From Floricoccus penangensis (lineage in GTDB: Bacteria; Bacillota; Bacilli; Lactobacillales; Streptococcaceae), in assembly GCF_001832885.1 (NCBI RefSeq), contig NZ_MKIQ01000031.1, positions 100,178 through 164,177 on the forward strand: a stretch of DNA of 64,000 nt, read 5' to 3'. The notes under the pieces were generated by a model that was not told the DNA's origin, searched no databases, and saw only the letters and a program-made list of their open reading frames with translations. A program made the translations under genes and the position numbers. Positions 44,512-56,358 of the stretch are shown here, one piece after another (within the stretch, counting starts at the first letter, position 1; every line of letters starts with the position of its first letter).

Positions 44512-47122
44512 TTGTTTGTCCTACTTTTTCTAGCAGTTCTGAAATACCAGCTGCATTTGTTCCACCTGCCATAGCCATATCAGGTTTTCCACCTCCACGG
44601 CCATCAATAAATGGTGCTAGAGCTTTAACCAAGTCACCAGCTTTAATGTCTTTATCTTTGCTTGATACTAGTAAGTTTACCTTGTCTCCAATAGCTGCCA
44701 CTAAAACTAAAACTTGACTTGCATCTTTTTGTTTCCATACATCAGCAAGATTTCTAAGAGCTCCTGCATCCTTAACTGATACTTGCTCAGCAATATATGA
44801 CACGCCATTTGCTTCTTTAACATTTTTGAAGATTTCTTCTGATTGGCTTGTTGCAAGTTTAGCAGAAAGACTTTCATTTTCTTTTTGCGCTTGTTTAAGT
44901 TCTGATTGTAGATTTGTTACTTTATCAACTAGCACTGAAAGTTGAGGAGCCTTAACCTGACTAGAAATTTCATTAAGAATTTTTTCTTGATCCTTAAATG
45001 TTTCATATGCTTTTTGACCAGTTACAGCTAGGATACGACGAGTTCCTGAACCAATTCCCTCTTCCTTAACTATTTTGAAAAGTCCAATTTCACTTGTATT
45101 ACCAACATGAGTACCACCACAAAGTTCAACTGAGAAGTCACCAATGGTTACAACACGTACTTCTTTACCATATTTTTCACCAAATAGTGCCATAGCACCC
45201 ATACCTTTTGCAGTCTCAACATCTGTTTCAATTGTATTGACATCAATTGCATTCCAAATCTCTTTGTTAACAAGTGTTTCAATTCTTTCAAGTTCTTCTG
45301 GAGTTACTGCAGAAAAATGAGTAAAGTCAAAACGTAAGAATTCTACTTCATTTAATGAACCAGCTTGAACTGCGTGATTTCCAAGTACTTCATGAAGTGC
45401 AGCATGTAGAATATGAGTTGCAGTATGGTTTTTAGTAACGCTATTACGACGCTTTGTATCAATTTCAAGTGTATATTTTTGACCTTCAACTAGTTCACTA
45501 GCTAATTCAAGTGTATGAAGATGTTGTCCATTTGGAGCACGTTGAACATCAACTACATTAGCTACAACTTGCCCTTCACCATCTTTAATCACACCATAAT
45601 CGGCTACTTGTCCACCCATTTCAGCATAGAAAGGTGTTTCAGCAAAGATTACTTGTCCATAGTCGTTAGTAGATTTAACACGTTCATCATCACGTATAAT
45701 TGCAATTACTTCAGACTCCAAAGTTGATTTATCATAGTTGAATACAGAAGTATCTATAAGACTAGATAAAACTTCACTTTGTGCACCCATACTACCACCT
45801 TTAACAGCACTAGCACGCGCACGCTCTTGTTGTTCCTTCATAGCGGCTTTAAATCCTTCATGGTCTATTTGAAAACCTTGGTCCTCAGCAAGCTCTTCAG
45901 TTAATTCAACAGGGAAGCCGTATGTATCATAAAGTTTGAAAATATCTTCTCCAGATAGAGTATCTTTTCCATCAGCCTTAAGTTTTTCAAGCAAATCTTC
46001 AAGTAAACTTGAACCTGCATCAATTGTACGTGCAAAAGTTTCCTCTTCACGTTTAACAATTTTTTCAATAAAATCTTTTTTCTCAGAAACTTCTGGATAA
46101 TAAGATTCCATGATTCGACCAACAGTTGGAACTAATTTATAAAGAAAGGCATCGTTAATTCCAAGTTTACGACCATGCATTACAGCGCGACGAAGTAGGC
46201 GACGAAGAACGTATCCACGGCCTTCATTTCCTGGTAAAGCACCGTCACCAATTGCGAATGCAAGGGAGCGAATATGGTCAGCAATAACTTTAAAGCTCAT
46301 ATTATCCCCATAAGGATCATATTCTTTACCTGATAATGCTTCTGCTTCACGAATAATAGGCATAAACAAGTCTGTTTCAAAATTTGTTGGAGTTTCTTGT
46401 ACAATAGAAACCATTCTTTCAAGTCCCATACCCGTATCAATGTTTTTATGAGGAAGTTCTTTATATTCACTACGAGGAATAGATGGATCAGCATTAAATT
46501 GGCTAAGAACAATATTCCAGATTTCGATATATCGATCATTTTCAATATCTTCTGCTAGTAATTTCACACCAACGTTTTCAGGATCATATTTAGTTCCACG
46601 GTCAAAGAATATTTCTGTATCAGGTCCACTTGGTCCTGCACCAATCTCCCAGAAGTTATCCTCAATTGGAACAAGATGACTAGGATCAACGCCTAATTCA
46701 ATCCAACGATTGTAAGAATCAGTATCGTCAGGATAATATGTCATATAAAGTTTGTCTTTTGGAAAATCAAACCATTCTGGGCTTGTTAATAACTCATATC
46801 CCCATTCAATCGCTTCATCACGGAAATAATCTCCGATTGAAAAGTTTCCAAGCATTTCAAACATGGTATGGTGACGAGCTGTCTTACCAACGTTTTCAAT
46901 ATCATTTGTACGGATTGCTTTTTGAGCATTTGTAATACGTGGATTTTCTGGGATTACAGAACCATCAAAATATTTTTTTAACGTTGCTACACCAGAATTA
47001 ATCCATAGTAAGGTTGGATCATTTACTGGAACAAGTGAAACTGAGGGTTCAACCGTATGTCCTTTACTCTTAAAGAAGTCCAAAAACATTTGACGAACTT
47101 CTGCTGATGACATTTTTTTCAT
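44501..47122 (-). CDS. alaS: Alanyl-tRNA synthetase
   Basis: Charges tRNA(Ala) and edits mischarged Ser and Gly. The 873-residue protein has the class II catalytic domain ([16 protein letters not shown]), the editing domain with zinc ligands HTATHILH and CGGTH, and a C-terminal coiled coil and DHHA1 domain ([14 protein letters not shown]). AGGAG lies 9 nt upstream of the ATG at 47122. It is the second gene after a T-box leader, behind a LOR-family gene, with the VOC gene coupled downstream. Confidence 0.97.
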   Translation of the reverse strand: MKKMSSAEVRQMFLDFFKSKGHTVEPSVSLVPVNDPTLLWINSGVATLKKYFDGSVIPENPRITNAQKAIRTNDIENVGKTARHHTMFEMLGNFSIGDYFRDEAIEWGYELLTSPEWFDFPKDKLYMTYYPDDTDSYNRWIELGVDPSHLVPIEDNFWEIGAGPSGPDTEIFFDRGTKYDPENVGVKLLAEDIENDRYIEIWNIVLSQFNADPSIPRSEYKELPHKNIDTGMGLERMVSIVQETPTNFETDLFMPIIREAEALSGKEYDPYGDNMSFKVIADHIRSLAFAIGDGALPGNEGRGYVLRRLLRRAVMHGRKLGINDAFLYKLVPTVGRIMESYYPEVSEKKDFIEKIVKREEETFARTIDAGSSLLEDLLEKLKADGKDTLSGEDIFKLYDTYGFPVELTEELAEDQGFQIDHEGFKAAMKEQQERARASAVKGGSMGAQSEVLSSLIDTSVFNYDKSTLESEVIAIIRDDERVKSTNDYGQVIFAETPFYAEMGGQVADYGVIKDGEGQVVANVVDVQRAPNGQHLHTLELASELVEGQKYTLEIDTKRRNSVTKNHTATHILHAALHEVLGNHAVQAGSLNEVEFLRFDFTHFSAVTPEELERIETLVNKEIWNAIDVNTIETDVETAKGMGAMALFGEKYGKEVRVVTIGDFSVELCGGTHVGNTSEIGLFKIVKEEGIGSGTRRILAVTGQKAYETFKDQEKILNEISSQVKAPQLSVLVDKVTNLQSELKQAQKENESLSAKLATSQSEEIFKNVKEANGVSYIAEQVSVKDAGALRNLADVWKQKDASQVLVLVAAIGDKVNLLVSSKDKDIKAGDLVKALAPFIDGRGGGKPDMAMAGGTNAAGISELLEKVGQTIEQ

Positions 47123-47157
47123 TATTTATATCTCCTATATGTTTATTATTAATTTTT

Positions 47158-47670
47158 TTAATTTCCTGAATTCGAAGAGCTTGATGCACTTCTACTTGAC
47201 GCTTCTTGTTCTTTCACATAATCTATTGCAATGACAAGTGAAATTACTACATCTGAGTATTTTTCATCATATACCTGTATATCATATGTTGAAGTGAGCT
47301 TAAACCATTTTTGACTAATACTAGCTACTTTTTTATTTCCTTCGAGAAGAGAGAAATTCATATTCCACCAGTCTCCTTTGACAGAAAGACCTAAACCATC
47401 AATTTGATAACTTGATTTGAAGAAAGTAAAATCTTTTTTTATTCTAAAATTTTGTCCATTAGCCAGAGATACATCGAATTTTGGTAAAAATTGAAATATT
47501 ACCTTTGTAATTGTTGATACTCTATTTCCAAAGGAATCAGTAATTATAAATTGTTTGGGTATCTTCATAAATGAACCATTAACATAATAATTAACGGCTC
47601 CATATTGATCAGTAATTTCAAATTTCCCACCGATCGACCAGAATCTTTGCTTAATTCTATACTCTTTCAT
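47158..47670 (-). CDS. LURP-one-related (LOR) family protein
   Basis: A 170-residue protein of the LOR/YxjI family, related in fold to tubby proteins: beta strands around a central helix, with EYRIKQRFWSIGGKFEITD at the start and QKWFKLTSTYDIQV later. The last 15 residues are a Ser-rich tail without known function. It lies between the alaS T-box and alaS, 35 nt upstream of the latter, so it is under tRNA(Ala)-type control. It follows a GGGAG site. Function is unknown; proposed roles for relatives include lipid or membrane interactions. Confidence 0.82.
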   Translation of the reverse strand: MKEYRIKQRFWSIGGKFEITDQYGAVNYYVNGSFMKIPKQFIITDSFGNRVSTITKVIFQFLPKFDVSLANGQNFRIKKDFTFFKSSYQIDGLGLSVKGDWWNMNFSLLEGNKKVASISQKWFKLTSTYDIQVYDEKYSDVVISLVIAIDYVKEQEASSRSASSSSNSGN

Positions 47671-47689
47671 GTGAATTTTCTCCCAATCT

Positions 47690-47872
47690 AAAAAGAAAAA
47701 ACTCCACTGTAATGAGGGGCGAAAACCGCGGTACCACCCTCTTTTTACAATGAAGTTTCATTATCTCGTATTGTTTGATAAAAGTGTTTTCTCACCTTAT
47801 AGCTTTTTTAAGCCGCACAAGTTAATTGTCTATTTTCACCATCTAAGACTCTCTGTATAATCAACTTTTTTT
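47690..47872 (-). promoter_or_regulatory. T-box riboswitch leader of the LOR-alaS operon
   Basis: The minus strand carries the T-box core AGGGTGGTACCGCGG (47726-47740) within a terminator: AAACTTCATTGTAA...GAGGG pairs with CCCTC...TTACAGTGGAGTTT and ends in six T residues. Stem I parts AGAGAG and GATGGTGAAAA are upstream (about 47838-47855). The likely specifier GCG in GTGCGGCTT reads as an alanine codon, in agreement with alaS. The leader fills the gap from the prsA stop to 47690, so its promoter must overlap the 3' end of prsA. Confidence 0.9.
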
Positions 47873-47874
47873 AA

Positions 47875-48810
47875 TTATTTTTCACTAGTATCAGTAGCAT
47901 CAGTAGTATATTGTGATAATGCATTACTGAAAGCTTTTTCTTTAATTGTAACATTGTACTCTTTTAGAAGATTACCGATTACTCCTGTTGTAAACTTAGA
48001 ATCAGATTCTTTTTCATTCTTAATTGCTTTTTCAAGATCACCTTTGTACTTGTTCATATCGTTACCTTTTTTGCTATTTTTTTCCATTTTAACAATATAG
48101 TAACTTGAAGCACCCGTTTGATTTGAAACAGTAATAATATCGCTTACTTTTCCATCTTCAAGTTTAAAGGCAGCATCCTTAACTTCTGTTGGAAGTTCAT
48201 TTGAATTTGAATCAAATTTAATTTCCCCACCTTTGTCTTTATCAGGACCTACTGATTTTTCTTTTGCAATATCTCCAAATTTAGAGTCATCTTTCTTAAC
48301 TTCGTCTAGAACTTCTTTTGCAGTTTTTTCGTCTGAAACTTGAATTACTCTGGCAGTAACTTCAGGATGGAATTTATCCCAAGCAGCTTTCATATTTGCA
48401 TCAGTATATTCTTTTTTAACTGCTTGATCAACAGCATACTTAACTAAAAGGTTAGTCTTAATTGATGATTTATATGATTCCTCAGTCAAACCTGCTTGAG
48501 CTAAAGCAGCTGAAAATTGATCACCATATTGCTTTTTAGTTTTGTCATATTCGGCATTGACTTCTTTATCGCTTACTTTACCCTTATATTTATCTTCCAA
48601 AACATCATCTAAAACTAATTGTTGAACAATCTGAGTACCATTTGCAGAAGTATTATTTTTTGCTGCATTGTAGAAATCAGTAACTCGAATAGTGTTACCT
48701 TTCATAGTAACGATGTCAGTATTAGTTGATGAATCTTTTTGACCACATGCTGCAAGACTTACCATTGCAAGTGCAGTTGCTGCAGTTAAAGTAATTTTTT
48801 TAAAGTTCAC
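47875..48810 (-). CDS. prsA: PrsA-type foldase lipoprotein (peptidyl-prolyl isomerase)
   Basis: An extracellular chaperone that folds exported proteins. The 311-residue precursor has a lipobox LAAC with Cys22, an N-terminal chaperone segment, and a central parvulin-like domain (about 145-240, TARVIQVSDEKTAKEVLDEVK, GGEIKFD) that has lost several canonical PPIase residues, as PrsA of lactococci has. It lies near pepF and trmR in the order usual in streptococci. The stop lies at the start of the alaS T-box. Confidence 0.93.
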   Translation of the reverse strand: MNFKKITLTAATALAMVSLAACGQKDSSTNTDIVTMKGNTIRVTDFYNAAKNNTSANGTQIVQQLVLDDVLEDKYKGKVSDKEVNAEYDKTKKQYGDQFSAALAQAGLTEESYKSSIKTNLLVKYAVDQAVKKEYTDANMKAAWDKFHPEVTARVIQVSDEKTAKEVLDEVKKDDSKFGDIAKEKSVGPDKDKGGEIKFDSNSNELPTEVKDAAFKLEDGKVSDIITVSNQTGASSYYIVKMEKNSKKGNDMNKYKGDLEKAIKNEKESDSKFTTGVIGNLLKEYNVTIKEKAFSNALSQYTTDATDTSEK

Positions 48811-48998
48811 AGTAATTCTCCTTTTTCTCTATAACGAGTTTATTATATCACAAAATCTTAAATACTTCTTAAAATGATAAATATAAAATTTCAAAATAAT
48901 TTTTTAAAATAGAATATATAAATTCAAAAAATTAACATTTCAATATAAGACCTGGATTCTAATTATAGACATTCTAATTCAAATAGCTTATAGAAAAC

Positions 48999-49709
48999 TT
49001 AATCAAGACCTAAGTCAACATTTTCCTCATTTTTACGAATCATTAATATTCCATCACTCATTGGAATTAAACTTGCTGTCAGTTTTTCATTATTAAGTAC
49101 AGCATCGAATAATCTATTTAATCCTCTATGAATTGTCCTTTGCCCTCTTCTAATATCTTCAATGGGACGAACTACATCACCACCCTGAAATACATCATCA
49201 ATGATAATCACGCCACCTACATCAAGCTTTTCCAAGATGTAAGGTAAAAATACTATGTATTTTGACTTCGCTGAATCCATAAATACAAAGTCAAATTTAT
49301 CATTAATCCTAGGTAGAACCTCTTGTGCTTCACCTTCTAAAAGAGTAATCTGACTATCTTTATCAAATTTTGAAAAATTTTCTTTAGCAAAAGCTATCAT
49401 TTCAGGGTTTCGATCTATTGTTGTAATCTGAACTCCAGGGACAGATTCTTTCATCAAAAGTGCTGAAAAACCAATTGCAGTTCCAATCTCCAAAATCTTC
49501 TTAGGCTGGATAGCTTGTAAAAGAAATTGAAAGTAAACAACTGTTTCATGTGGAATAACGGGAATATTCTCACGTTGAGCAAAATCTGCCAAGTCAGCTA
49601 GATAACCATCTAGCTGCTTTTGATTTGTTCGTAAAAAATCTACTATTTCTTCTTTAACAACAGGGCGACGCATGTTGCGATTGCTTCGTTCCCCGTATGA
49701 CTTAACCAT
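48999..49709 (-). CDS. trmR: TrmR-like class I O-methyltransferase
   Basis: A SAM-dependent methyltransferase of 236 residues resembling Bacillus TrmR (YrrM), which methylates 5-hydroxyuridine at position 34 of tRNA. The SAM-binding motif [15 protein letters not shown] (about 75), [11 protein letters not shown] and [11 protein letters not shown] are present. The ATG overlaps the pepF stop by 8 nt with AAAGGAG upstream, so both genes are coupled. Substrate is inferred from family; catechol-type O-methyltransferase is an alternative name. Confidence 0.85.
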   Translation of the reverse strand: MVKSYGERSNRNMRRPVVKEEIVDFLRTNQKQLDGYLADLADFAQRENIPVIPHETVVYFQFLLQAIQPKKILEIGTAIGFSALLMKESVPGVQITTIDRNPEMIAFAKENFSKFDKDSQITLLEGEAQEVLPRINDKFDFVFMDSAKSKYIVFLPYILEKLDVGGVIIIDDVFQGGDVVRPIEDIRRGQRTIHRGLNRLFDAVLNNEKLTASLIPMSDGILMIRKNEENVDLGLD

Positions 49710-51510
49710 TTAGATGTGCTCCTTTAGCAACCAACTCTTCTAGCTCAGTTAAACGAGTTTCAAAAACCTTAAAAGCTTCATCAAGATAGACTGAATTAGT
49801 CATATCCACACCTGCTCGAGCAATTACATCAAGTGGATAATCACTATTTCCAGCTTTTAGATAATTTAAATAGTTTTCTTTGTCTTGTTCAGTTCCATGA
49901 ACAATTTTTTCAGCTAAGTAACTTGCAGCTGCAAATCCAGTTGAATATTGGAAAACATAATAATTATAATAGAAATGAGGAATGCGTGCCCATTCATATT
50001 GAATTTCTGGATTTTCTTCTTTTGAAATACCGTAATACTTCTCATTTAAATTAGCATATAAATTATTCAAGAATTCACTTGTTAAAACAGTCCCCGCAGC
50101 ATCTGCTTCATGGATATCATGTTCAAACTCAGCAAATTGAGTTTGACGGAATACTGTACCACGGAAACCGTCAAGATAATGGTTAAGAATAGCAAAACGA
50201 GTTTTATCATCTTTAATTTCTTCAAGTAAAGTTTCAGTTAATATATTTTCATTAGTTGTTGATGCAATCTCCGCTAGGAAAATTGAATAATCACCATACA
50301 CATATGGTTGATTTTCCCTAGTAAAGGTTGAGTGCATACTATGACCCATTTCATGAACTAAAGTAAATAAGTTATCTAATGTATCGTGCCAGTTTAAAAG
50401 CATGAAGGCATTAGTATCGTAAGAACCACCTGAATAAGCACCACTACGTTTCCCTTTATTTTCCTCAACATCAATCCATCTCTCATCAAATGAACGTTTA
50501 ACACGCTCTAAATAATCTGGACCAAAAATTTTAAGTGTATCGATTGTTTTATCAACTGCTTGATCATAAGTAAATTTATAATCAAGATCAGAGAGAGGAG
50601 CATACATATCATACATTTTAAGATCATCGATTCCTAAAATTTCCTTACGTAAATTAACATAACGATGTAAAAGAGGTAAATGTTTATTAACACTTTCAAC
50701 TAATGTATCAAAAACACTTTCAGGAATATGATTTTCAGCAAGTGCCGCAGCTCTAGCTGAATTATATTTACGAGTTTTTGCTTGGAAGTTATGCACTTTA
50801 ACATTAGAACCTAGAGTCTTAGCATACGTATTTTGGAATTGATTATAAATACTGTAAAGAGCTTGGTAAGCATTTTTTCTAATTTCACGGTCCTTATTTT
50901 CCATAAATGAAATATAATTACCATGTGTTAATTGAACAGCATTTCCTTCTGAATCTTTGATAGTTGGGAAAATAATATCTGCATTATCAAGAATTTCAAA
51001 AGTCTCAGCAGATGCTCCAAAAATTTCTCCGGCACCAGCTAATAATGCTTCCTCAGCAGATGAAAGAACATGAGCTTTTTTACTTAATAATTTTTCAAAG
51101 AAATGTTTAAAATCGTTAAGTTCAGGTACTTTAACTTTAAATTCAGCTAATTCATCCTCAGTAAGAGTCATAAATTCTGGCTCATAGAAGGCAAAAGTTT
51201 CACCATATTTAGCATATAAAGCTGTTGCTTTTGCTTGTAATTCTTGGTACTTCGCTACTGTAGTATCTTGATCGTTCTTCATAGAAGCATAGACATAAAG
51301 TCTCTCAACACGTTGAGCGATAGCTAGTTCAATCTTTGTAGTAGCAAGTAAAGATGAAGCTGAGTCTGTTAGATGTCCAGCTAATTTCCTAGCTTCATCA
51401 AGTTCTTTAGAAACCGCCTCGTACTCAGCATCCCAAGCTTGATCAGTATCAAAAACACTAGTTAGATCCCATTTTCTATCTTCAGCAATTTCATTTCTAT
51501 TTTTTGCCAT
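49702..51510 (-). CDS. pepF: Oligoendopeptidase F (M3 family zinc metallopeptidase)
   Basis: A cytosolic peptidase of 602 residues that cuts medium-length peptides. The gluzincin motif HEMGHS with the downstream glutamate in [11 protein letters not shown] is complete. N-terminal helices ([16 protein letters not shown]) form the cap of the M3B fold. It lies between coiA and trmR, the arrangement seen in streptococci and lactococci, and has a short gap to coiA (38 nt). Confidence 0.95.
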   Translation of the reverse strand: MAKNRNEIAEDRKWDLTSVFDTDQAWDAEYEAVSKELDEARKLAGHLTDSASSLLATTKIELAIAQRVERLYVYASMKNDQDTTVAKYQELQAKATALYAKYGETFAFYEPEFMTLTEDELAEFKVKVPELNDFKHFFEKLLSKKAHVLSSAEEALLAGAGEIFGASAETFEILDNADIIFPTIKDSEGNAVQLTHGNYISFMENKDREIRKNAYQALYSIYNQFQNTYAKTLGSNVKVHNFQAKTRKYNSARAAALAENHIPESVFDTLVESVNKHLPLLHRYVNLRKEILGIDDLKMYDMYAPLSDLDYKFTYDQAVDKTIDTLKIFGPDYLERVKRSFDERWIDVEENKGKRSGAYSGGSYDTNAFMLLNWHDTLDNLFTLVHEMGHSMHSTFTRENQPYVYGDYSIFLAEIASTTNENILTETLLEEIKDDKTRFAILNHYLDGFRGTVFRQTQFAEFEHDIHEADAAGTVLTSEFLNNLYANLNEKYYGISKEENPEIQYEWARIPHFYYNYYVFQYSTGFAAASYLAEKIVHGTEQDKENYLNYLKAGNSDYPLDVIARAGVDMTNSVYLDEAFKVFETRLTELEELVAKGAHLNG

Positions 51511-51548
51511 AATAATCCTCTATCTTAATATTTTAAAATTTTGTCATT

Positions 51549-52526
51549 TTACATTTTACCATAAAAAGCAGGTGGGTACATCAATTGTCGACCACTTTTA
51601 TCTCTTAATTTATAATATTTTATAAAATTCTCATAATAATGGGATAAATCCCTATTTATCTGTAAAAAACTGCTATGGTCACTTTCATTAATTAGCCACC
51701 TGTAGTAATTAAAACCAAGAGGAAAATATTGCACAGGATAATTTTTAATATCTCTTAAACTTAACCCTTTTTGGTAATAGAGTCCAGCAATTTCCATCCA
51801 CTTGCCATTTTTTCGACGTAAATTCTGGCTTATATATAACTCCATGTCAGAAATTTTCTTTCCTTCAATTACTTCAGATTTTTGTTTCCTATATGGGAAA
51901 CGCAATATATCTAATAGATTTCCTTTAAAAAAAGGGAATATTTTTTCTTTATAAATCAAGTTTCCTTTTAAATCCTCATGAATTAAATATTTTAGGACTA
52001 GACATTTTTGTTTATTACATAGTTCCCAGTAGTAGAAACCACAATTCATCGAAAAATATAAAAAATTCATATTCAATTTATTAACTTTTTTATCCAAGTG
52101 TAATTTCTTTCCCAAAAGCCATAAAACAGAACATCCAATTTTCTTATATGATAAGGTTCTTTCACTTAAACGTTTAAGTGAAAGAGAGCTACACTGTACT
52201 TCTAATGCAATATTTAATTCCACCATGATATCAGCTATTTGCATAATTTCTGGCAGATAATATTCAACTTGCGCATAAGTATCATAGTTAAGCCACTTGT
52301 ATAAATCCATTTTCAGTTGCAAATGCTCCTGACTCTCATTTTCTGAATAAAACTCGCAATTTTTTAATGATTTATGAGCAAAGTGCCTTGCTCTAATATT
52401 TCCATTTTTTAGGACAACTTCTCCTTTACAACCTGGACAGAAAAGTTTCCTCTCCTTAATAGATTCAATGTTATCATCTTCTAATAAATTTATTATTTTC
52501 CCCGATAAATATTCAGCTGTTAACAT
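51549..52526 (-). CDS. coiA: Competence protein CoiA
   Basis: A 325-residue cytosolic protein of the CoiA family, induced in streptococcal competence and related to restriction-like nucleases. The N-terminal CPGC-type pair with GKEGEVVLKNG-like context (FCPGCKGEVVLKNG) and RHFAHK are the family hallmarks; the middle holds the nuclease-like segment (ADIMVELNIALEVQCSS). It heads coiA-pepF-trmR. No other competence gene is in the window, and no sigma-X box was identified upstream. Confidence 0.9.
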   Translation of the reverse strand: MLTAEYLSGKIINLLEDDNIESIKERKLFCPGCKGEVVLKNGNIRARHFAHKSLKNCEFYSENESQEHLQLKMDLYKWLNYDTYAQVEYYLPEIMQIADIMVELNIALEVQCSSLSLKRLSERTLSYKKIGCSVLWLLGKKLHLDKKVNKLNMNFLYFSMNCGFYYWELCNKQKCLVLKYLIHEDLKGNLIYKEKIFPFFKGNLLDILRFPYRKQKSEVIEGKKISDMELYISQNLRRKNGKWMEIAGLYYQKGLSLRDIKNYPVQYFPLGFNYYRWLINESDHSSFLQINRDLSHYYENFIKYYKLRDKSGRQLMYPPAFYGKM

Positions 52527-52557
52527 GATAATCTCCTTTATTATTTATACGTTTTTA

Positions 52558-52587
52558 TAAAAGAAAAATACCATCCTATGGATGGTA
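52558..52587 (-). terminator. Terminator after the YdcF gene
   Basis: TACCATCC and GGATGGTA form an 8-bp stem around ATA on the minus strand, followed by TTTTTCTTTT, 4 nt past the stop of the gene ending at 52591. Confidence 0.85.
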
Positions 52588-52590
52588 ATG

Positions 52591-53679
52591 TTATGCTGCA
52601 TTTCTTGTAATATAGTTTGTAAATAGAACAAGTAATATATTCAATATTAAAATAAAAATAAGAAACTTAAGATGTTTTTTCTTATTACTGTTTAAAACGG
52701 CAATAAATTCACGAATAAATGCGGGAATTCTATAATACATTGCTGTCTTACTTCCAATACCCTGAGCATTTAAGCCTAATTCTCTGGCAAATAATGCCGC
52801 CCTAAAAACATGATACTCACTTGAGAAGAAAAGAAATTTTTCCCCAATCACTTGAGACTTCTGTTCAATAATTCTTGAAGAGAAAACTAAATTCTCATAA
52901 GTAGTTTTACTTTTATCTTCCAAAATAGTATAGTCTTCTGGATAACCCATATTTTGAACTGCATAATTTCTCATAGCAACTGCTTCAGGAACAAGTTCAT
53001 CTGGTCCTTGACCACCAGAAAAGATAATTTGAGCTTTTTCTTGTTGTTTATTTGAATGATTTACAGCAACTTCAATTCTTGATCCTAAGAGCTTACCTAT
53101 TTGATCACCATTAATTAATCCAGCTCCTAAAACGACAAAGTAGTTAGATTTAGCACGTTTCATGAGCCATCCATAAATTACACTTGAGGCAAAGAAGACG
53201 ATAAACTGCCAACCAATGTACATAATTAAAATAGGATATACATAAGTTATAATTTTCAAATAGTCATATTTTGGAGGTAAATTGCTTATTTTGCTAATAA
53301 TTTTACCCATCAACCAAAAGGCCAGAAAACTTAAGGGAAGTAAGAGATTTGCTATACTATGGCTTTCTCTGCGCCAAACTTTAATACTTTCAACAATAAT
53401 ACCGATAAAAATAACAACCGAAAATATTAAAAACCCCATAACAAGAGTGATTGCTTCAATAATAAGCACACCTTCTGGTATGACACCTTGACCATTCAAA
53501 TATAAAAGCAAGAGGTTGATACTAACAAAGATGAAGAAGGCCGAAAAGATTCCCCATCGACCTAGCTTCAAAGTGCGTGGATCAGTTCTAATCAAATTGA
53601 TAAAAACCGTTAGGCACACAATCATTGGAACGACTGAAAATAAAATTATATAAAAATATGGATCACTCAGCATCTTCAT
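52591..53679 (-). CDS. Multi-pass membrane protein with YdcF/ElyC (DUF218) domain
   Basis: A 362-residue protein with about five N-terminal membrane helices, then a DUF218 domain ([41 protein letters not shown]) and a final helix. The family includes SanA and ElyC, which affect envelope integrity; an undecaprenyl-linked substrate has been proposed. The ATG at 53679 is used (AGGAGA 11 nt upstream); another two codons later is possible. It overlaps the end of ispG by 17 nt, so the two form an operon; isoprenoid carriers link the two functions loosely. Confidence 0.85.
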   Translation of the reverse strand: MKMLSDPYFYIILFSVVPMIVCLTVFINLIRTDPRTLKLGRWGIFSAFFIFVSINLLLLYLNGQGVIPEGVLIIEAITLVMGFLIFSVVIFIGIIVESIKVWRRESHSIANLLLPLSFLAFWLMGKIISKISNLPPKYDYLKIITYVYPILIMYIGWQFIVFFASSVIYGWLMKRAKSNYFVVLGAGLINGDQIGKLLGSRIEVAVNHSNKQQEKAQIIFSGGQGPDELVPEAVAMRNYAVQNMGYPEDYTILEDKSKTTYENLVFSSRIIEQKSQVIGEKFLFFSSEYHVFRAALFARELGLNAQGIGSKTAMYYRIPAFIREFIAVLNSNKKKHLKFLIFILILNILLVLFTNYITRNAA

Positions 53680-54766
53680 GTAACTTACCCGTCTCCTGAT
53701 AAAGTTTATACATGGCATCTATCTCTTTTTTGAATTCTTCAAGCATGACTTCTTCAGGTACAGTCTTAATAATTTTTCCTTTTTTGAAAAGCATACCTTT
53801 TCCGTCTCCACCTGCTAAACCAATATCTGCTTCACGCGCTTCCCCTGGACCATTTACACCACATCCAAGAATAGCAACAGTTATTGGTGCTTTGATATTA
53901 GCAATATATTTTTCAAGTTCTGCAGCAATTGGAATTAAATCAATTTCAATACGCCCACAAGTTGGACAAGAAACAAGAGTTGCTGCATTGTCAATCAAAT
54001 TAAATGATTTTAAGACCTCACGTGCAACTTTTATCTCCTCCACAGGATCTGCAGAAAGTGAAATCCTCATTGTGTCGCCAATTCCAAGTGAAAGCAATGC
54101 TCCCATTCCAGCTGCAGATTTGATTGAACCAGAAAATAATGGACCTGATTCAGTAATTCCCAAATGAAGTGGGTAGTCAAATTCTTCAGCTGCAAGTTGA
54201 TAGGCTGCAAGTGCAAGTTCAACATTTGAAGCTTTCATTGAAATTATTATATCGTGAAAGTCTAAATCTTCAAGAATTTTTACATGTTCACGCGCACTTT
54301 CAAGCATTCCCATTGCAGTTGGATATCCATACTTTTTAAGGAATTTTTTTTCAAGCGAACCGGCATTAACCCCGATACGAATAGGAATATTTTTTGCTTT
54401 ACATGCCTCTACGACTTTTTGTACACGATCTGCACGTCCAATGTTTCCCGGATTGATTCGAATTTTATCAACACCTGATTCAATTGCTTGTAAGGCTAAA
54501 CGATAGTCAAAATGGATATCAGCCACTAGAGGAATCGAGATTTGTGCTTTAATATCCTTAAGGGCAAGAGCTGCTTCCATATCAGGAACCGCAACGCGTA
54601 CTATCTGACAACCAGCTTCTTCAAGTTCATGTATTTGGGCTACAGTAGCCTCCACATCCTGAGTTTTAGTAGTACACATTGATTGGATGATAACTTTATT
54701 ACGACCACCAACCACAACATCACCAACCAATACAGGTCGGGTATTTCTTCTATGAGTTAAAGACAT
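53663..54766 (-). CDS. ispG: 4-hydroxy-3-methylbut-2-en-1-yl diphosphate synthase (MEP pathway)
   Basis: An iron-sulfur enzyme reducing MEcPP to HMBPP in the non-mevalonate route. The 367-residue protein has a TIM barrel N-terminal part ([23 protein letters not shown]) and the 4Fe-4S cysteines in SCPTCGR and [11 protein letters not shown]. Its presence is notable because streptococci and lactococci generally make isoprenoids by the mevalonate route. No ispH or dxs is in the window. The gene leads an operon with the YdcF protein. Confidence 0.95.
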   Translation of the reverse strand: MSLTHRRNTRPVLVGDVVVGGRNKVIIQSMCTTKTQDVEATVAQIHELEEAGCQIVRVAVPDMEAALALKDIKAQISIPLVADIHFDYRLALQAIESGVDKIRINPGNIGRADRVQKVVEACKAKNIPIRIGVNAGSLEKKFLKKYGYPTAMGMLESAREHVKILEDLDFHDIIISMKASNVELALAAYQLAAEEFDYPLHLGITESGPLFSGSIKSAAGMGALLSLGIGDTMRISLSADPVEEIKVAREVLKSFNLIDNAATLVSCPTCGRIEIDLIPIAAELEKYIANIKAPITVAILGCGVNGPGEAREADIGLAGGDGKGMLFKKGKIIKTVPEEVMLEEFKKEIDAMYKLYQETGKLHEDAE

Positions 54767-54887
54767 ATAGTCACTTCTTTCTTTTTTAAATCAGAGTTCA
54801 TTTTATCATACTTTTTAAAAAAAGATATTAAAATCACTCTATTCAATTTTAACTGATATTCATGTTCTTTTCAATCTATCCAAAAAA

Positions 54888-54934
54888 AAGACCGATACAA
54901 TCCATATAAACAGATTCCTGTATAAGTCTTTAAC
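54888..54934 (-). terminator. Terminator after the amino-acid ABC ATPase gene
   Basis: AAAGAC..ATACA and TGTAT..GTCTTT make an interrupted stem, followed by a T run of eight on the minus strand, 7 nt after the ATPase stop. Confidence 0.7.
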
Positions 54935-54940
54935 TATAAA

Positions 54941-55675
54941 TTATAGAACTTTAGATAAGAAATCTTTTGTTCTTTCTTCTTTTGGATTTCCAAATATTTC
55001 CTCTGGACTAGCTTCCTCAATAATATGTCCTTGATCCATAAAAAGAACTCGGTCAGCTACTTCTTTAGCAAATCCCATTTCATGAGTCACTATAACCATG
55101 GTCATTCCCTCTTTAGCTAATTTTTTAATTACAGCTAATACTTCTCCAACCATTTCTGGGTCCAAGGCACTTGTTGGTTCATCAAAGAGCATCACATCTG
55201 GACCCATAGCCAATGCGCGTGCTATAGCAACACGTTGTTGCTGTCCACCTGATAAACTCTGAGGATACGCATCAGCTTTATCAGCTAATCCTACACTTTC
55301 AAGTAATTTTAAAGCAATATTCTCTGCTTCAGTTTTTAGCATATTTTTATTTTTTATAGGAGCTAAAGTCAAATTATCTAAAACATTCATATTTGAAAAT
55401 AGGTTGAATGATTGAAAAACCATACCCATTTTTTCACGGTACTTAAATATATCAACCCCTTTACCAGCTAGGTCTACACCCTCAAAAATAACCTGACCCT
55501 CAGTTGGGACTTCCAGCATATTCATAGTACGTAAGAATGTTGATTTTCCACTACCAGAAGGACCAATCATGACAATCACTTCACCTTCAGAGATTTCAAG
55601 ATTCAATCCTTTAAGAATTTCATTTTTTCCAAATGACTTATGAAGATTTTTTATTTCAATTATTTTCCTACTCAT
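54941..55675 (-). CDS. Polar amino acid ABC transporter ATP-binding protein
   Basis: The ATPase of a PAAT-family amino-acid importer. 244 residues with Walker [10 protein letters not shown] at 38-46, signature [17 protein letters not shown] and Walker [14 protein letters not shown]. It resembles GlnQ/ArtM proteins. It overlaps the permease stop by 4 nt. The substrate should be that of the binding protein at 59672, which in relatives lies next to the permease. The ATG is well placed after the permease end. Confidence 0.92.
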   Translation of the reverse strand: MSRKIIEIKNLHKSFGKNEILKGLNLEISEGEVIVMIGPSGSGKSTFLRTMNMLEVPTEGQVIFEGVDLAGKGVDIFKYREKMGMVFQSFNLFSNMNVLDNLTLAPIKNKNMLKTEAENIALKLLESVGLADKADAYPQSLSGGQQQRVAIARALAMGPDVMLFDEPTSALDPEMVGEVLAVIKKLAKEGMTMVIVTHEMGFAKEVADRVLFMDQGHIIEEASPEEIFGNPKEERTKDFLSKVL

Positions 55676-56358
55676 TTAACATACCCCTTTGACATTCTCT
55701 TCTCTACAAGATTTAAAAGCTGACTCGTAACAAAAGTAATCACTAGATAGAAGGAACCGGCAAATAGTAGTGGCTCAAGTACAATGTATGTTGTACTTGC
55801 AGTTGTTAATCCACCATTATAAAGCTCCATAACACCTATTGTTGACAAAAGAGAACTATCTTTGATAATTGTCACAAATTCATTGCCAAGAGATGGAAGA
55901 CTTGTTCTAATTGCTTGTGGTAAGATAACACTCTTCATAGCCTGATTAGGACGAATTCCTAATGAATATGCAGCCTCTACTTGACCCTTTGGTACTGATA
56001 AAATCCCACCACGAATTATTTCTGCTACATACGCCCCACTGTTCATACTAAGAATAATAATTCCAGGTACCAGACGCGAAAGATCAACATCTAGTATTCC
56101 AAATGTAAAAGTTGGAAGAAAGTTCATTTTAACACTTACAAAGAAAACCATAATTTGAAGAATCATTGGTGTTCCACGAAAAAGTTCAATATAAATATTT
56201 GCTAACCATCTCAATGGTTTAATCTTTGATAATTTAGCTAGTGCAAGTAAAATCCCAAATATCGTCCCTAAAAAAACTACTATTACAGAAATCCCAATTG
56301 TGATAACTGTTCCATCAGTAAAGTAAGGTAGGAATTTTGGAAGAAATGAAAAGTTCAT
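55672..56358 (-). CDS. Polar amino acid ABC transporter permease
   Basis: The membrane subunit of the same importer, 228 residues with five helices of the HisMQ type and the coupling segment [22 protein letters not shown] that contacts the ATPase. The first helix starts at about residue 12. Its start lies near 56358 after an AT-rich leader, and the binding-protein gene that usually precedes it is 3.3 kb away. It should work as a homodimer or with a second, unseen permease. Confidence 0.9.
   Translation of the reverse strand: MNFSFLPKFLPYFTDGTVITIGISVIVVFLGTIFGILLALAKLSKIKPLRWLANIYIELFRGTPMILQIMVFFVSVKMNFLPTFTFGILDVDLSRLVPGIIILSMNSGAYVAEIIRGGILSVPKGQVEAAYSLGIRPNQAMKSVILPQAIRTSLPSLGNEFVTIIKDSSLLSTIGVMELYNGGLTTASTTYIVLEPLLFAGSFYLVITFVTSQLLNLVEKRMSKGYVK

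Noticed and set aside
51549..52526. coiA as proof of a working competence system
   Set aside because: CoiA alone is common in non-transformable relatives, and no other competence gene or regulatory box is seen here.
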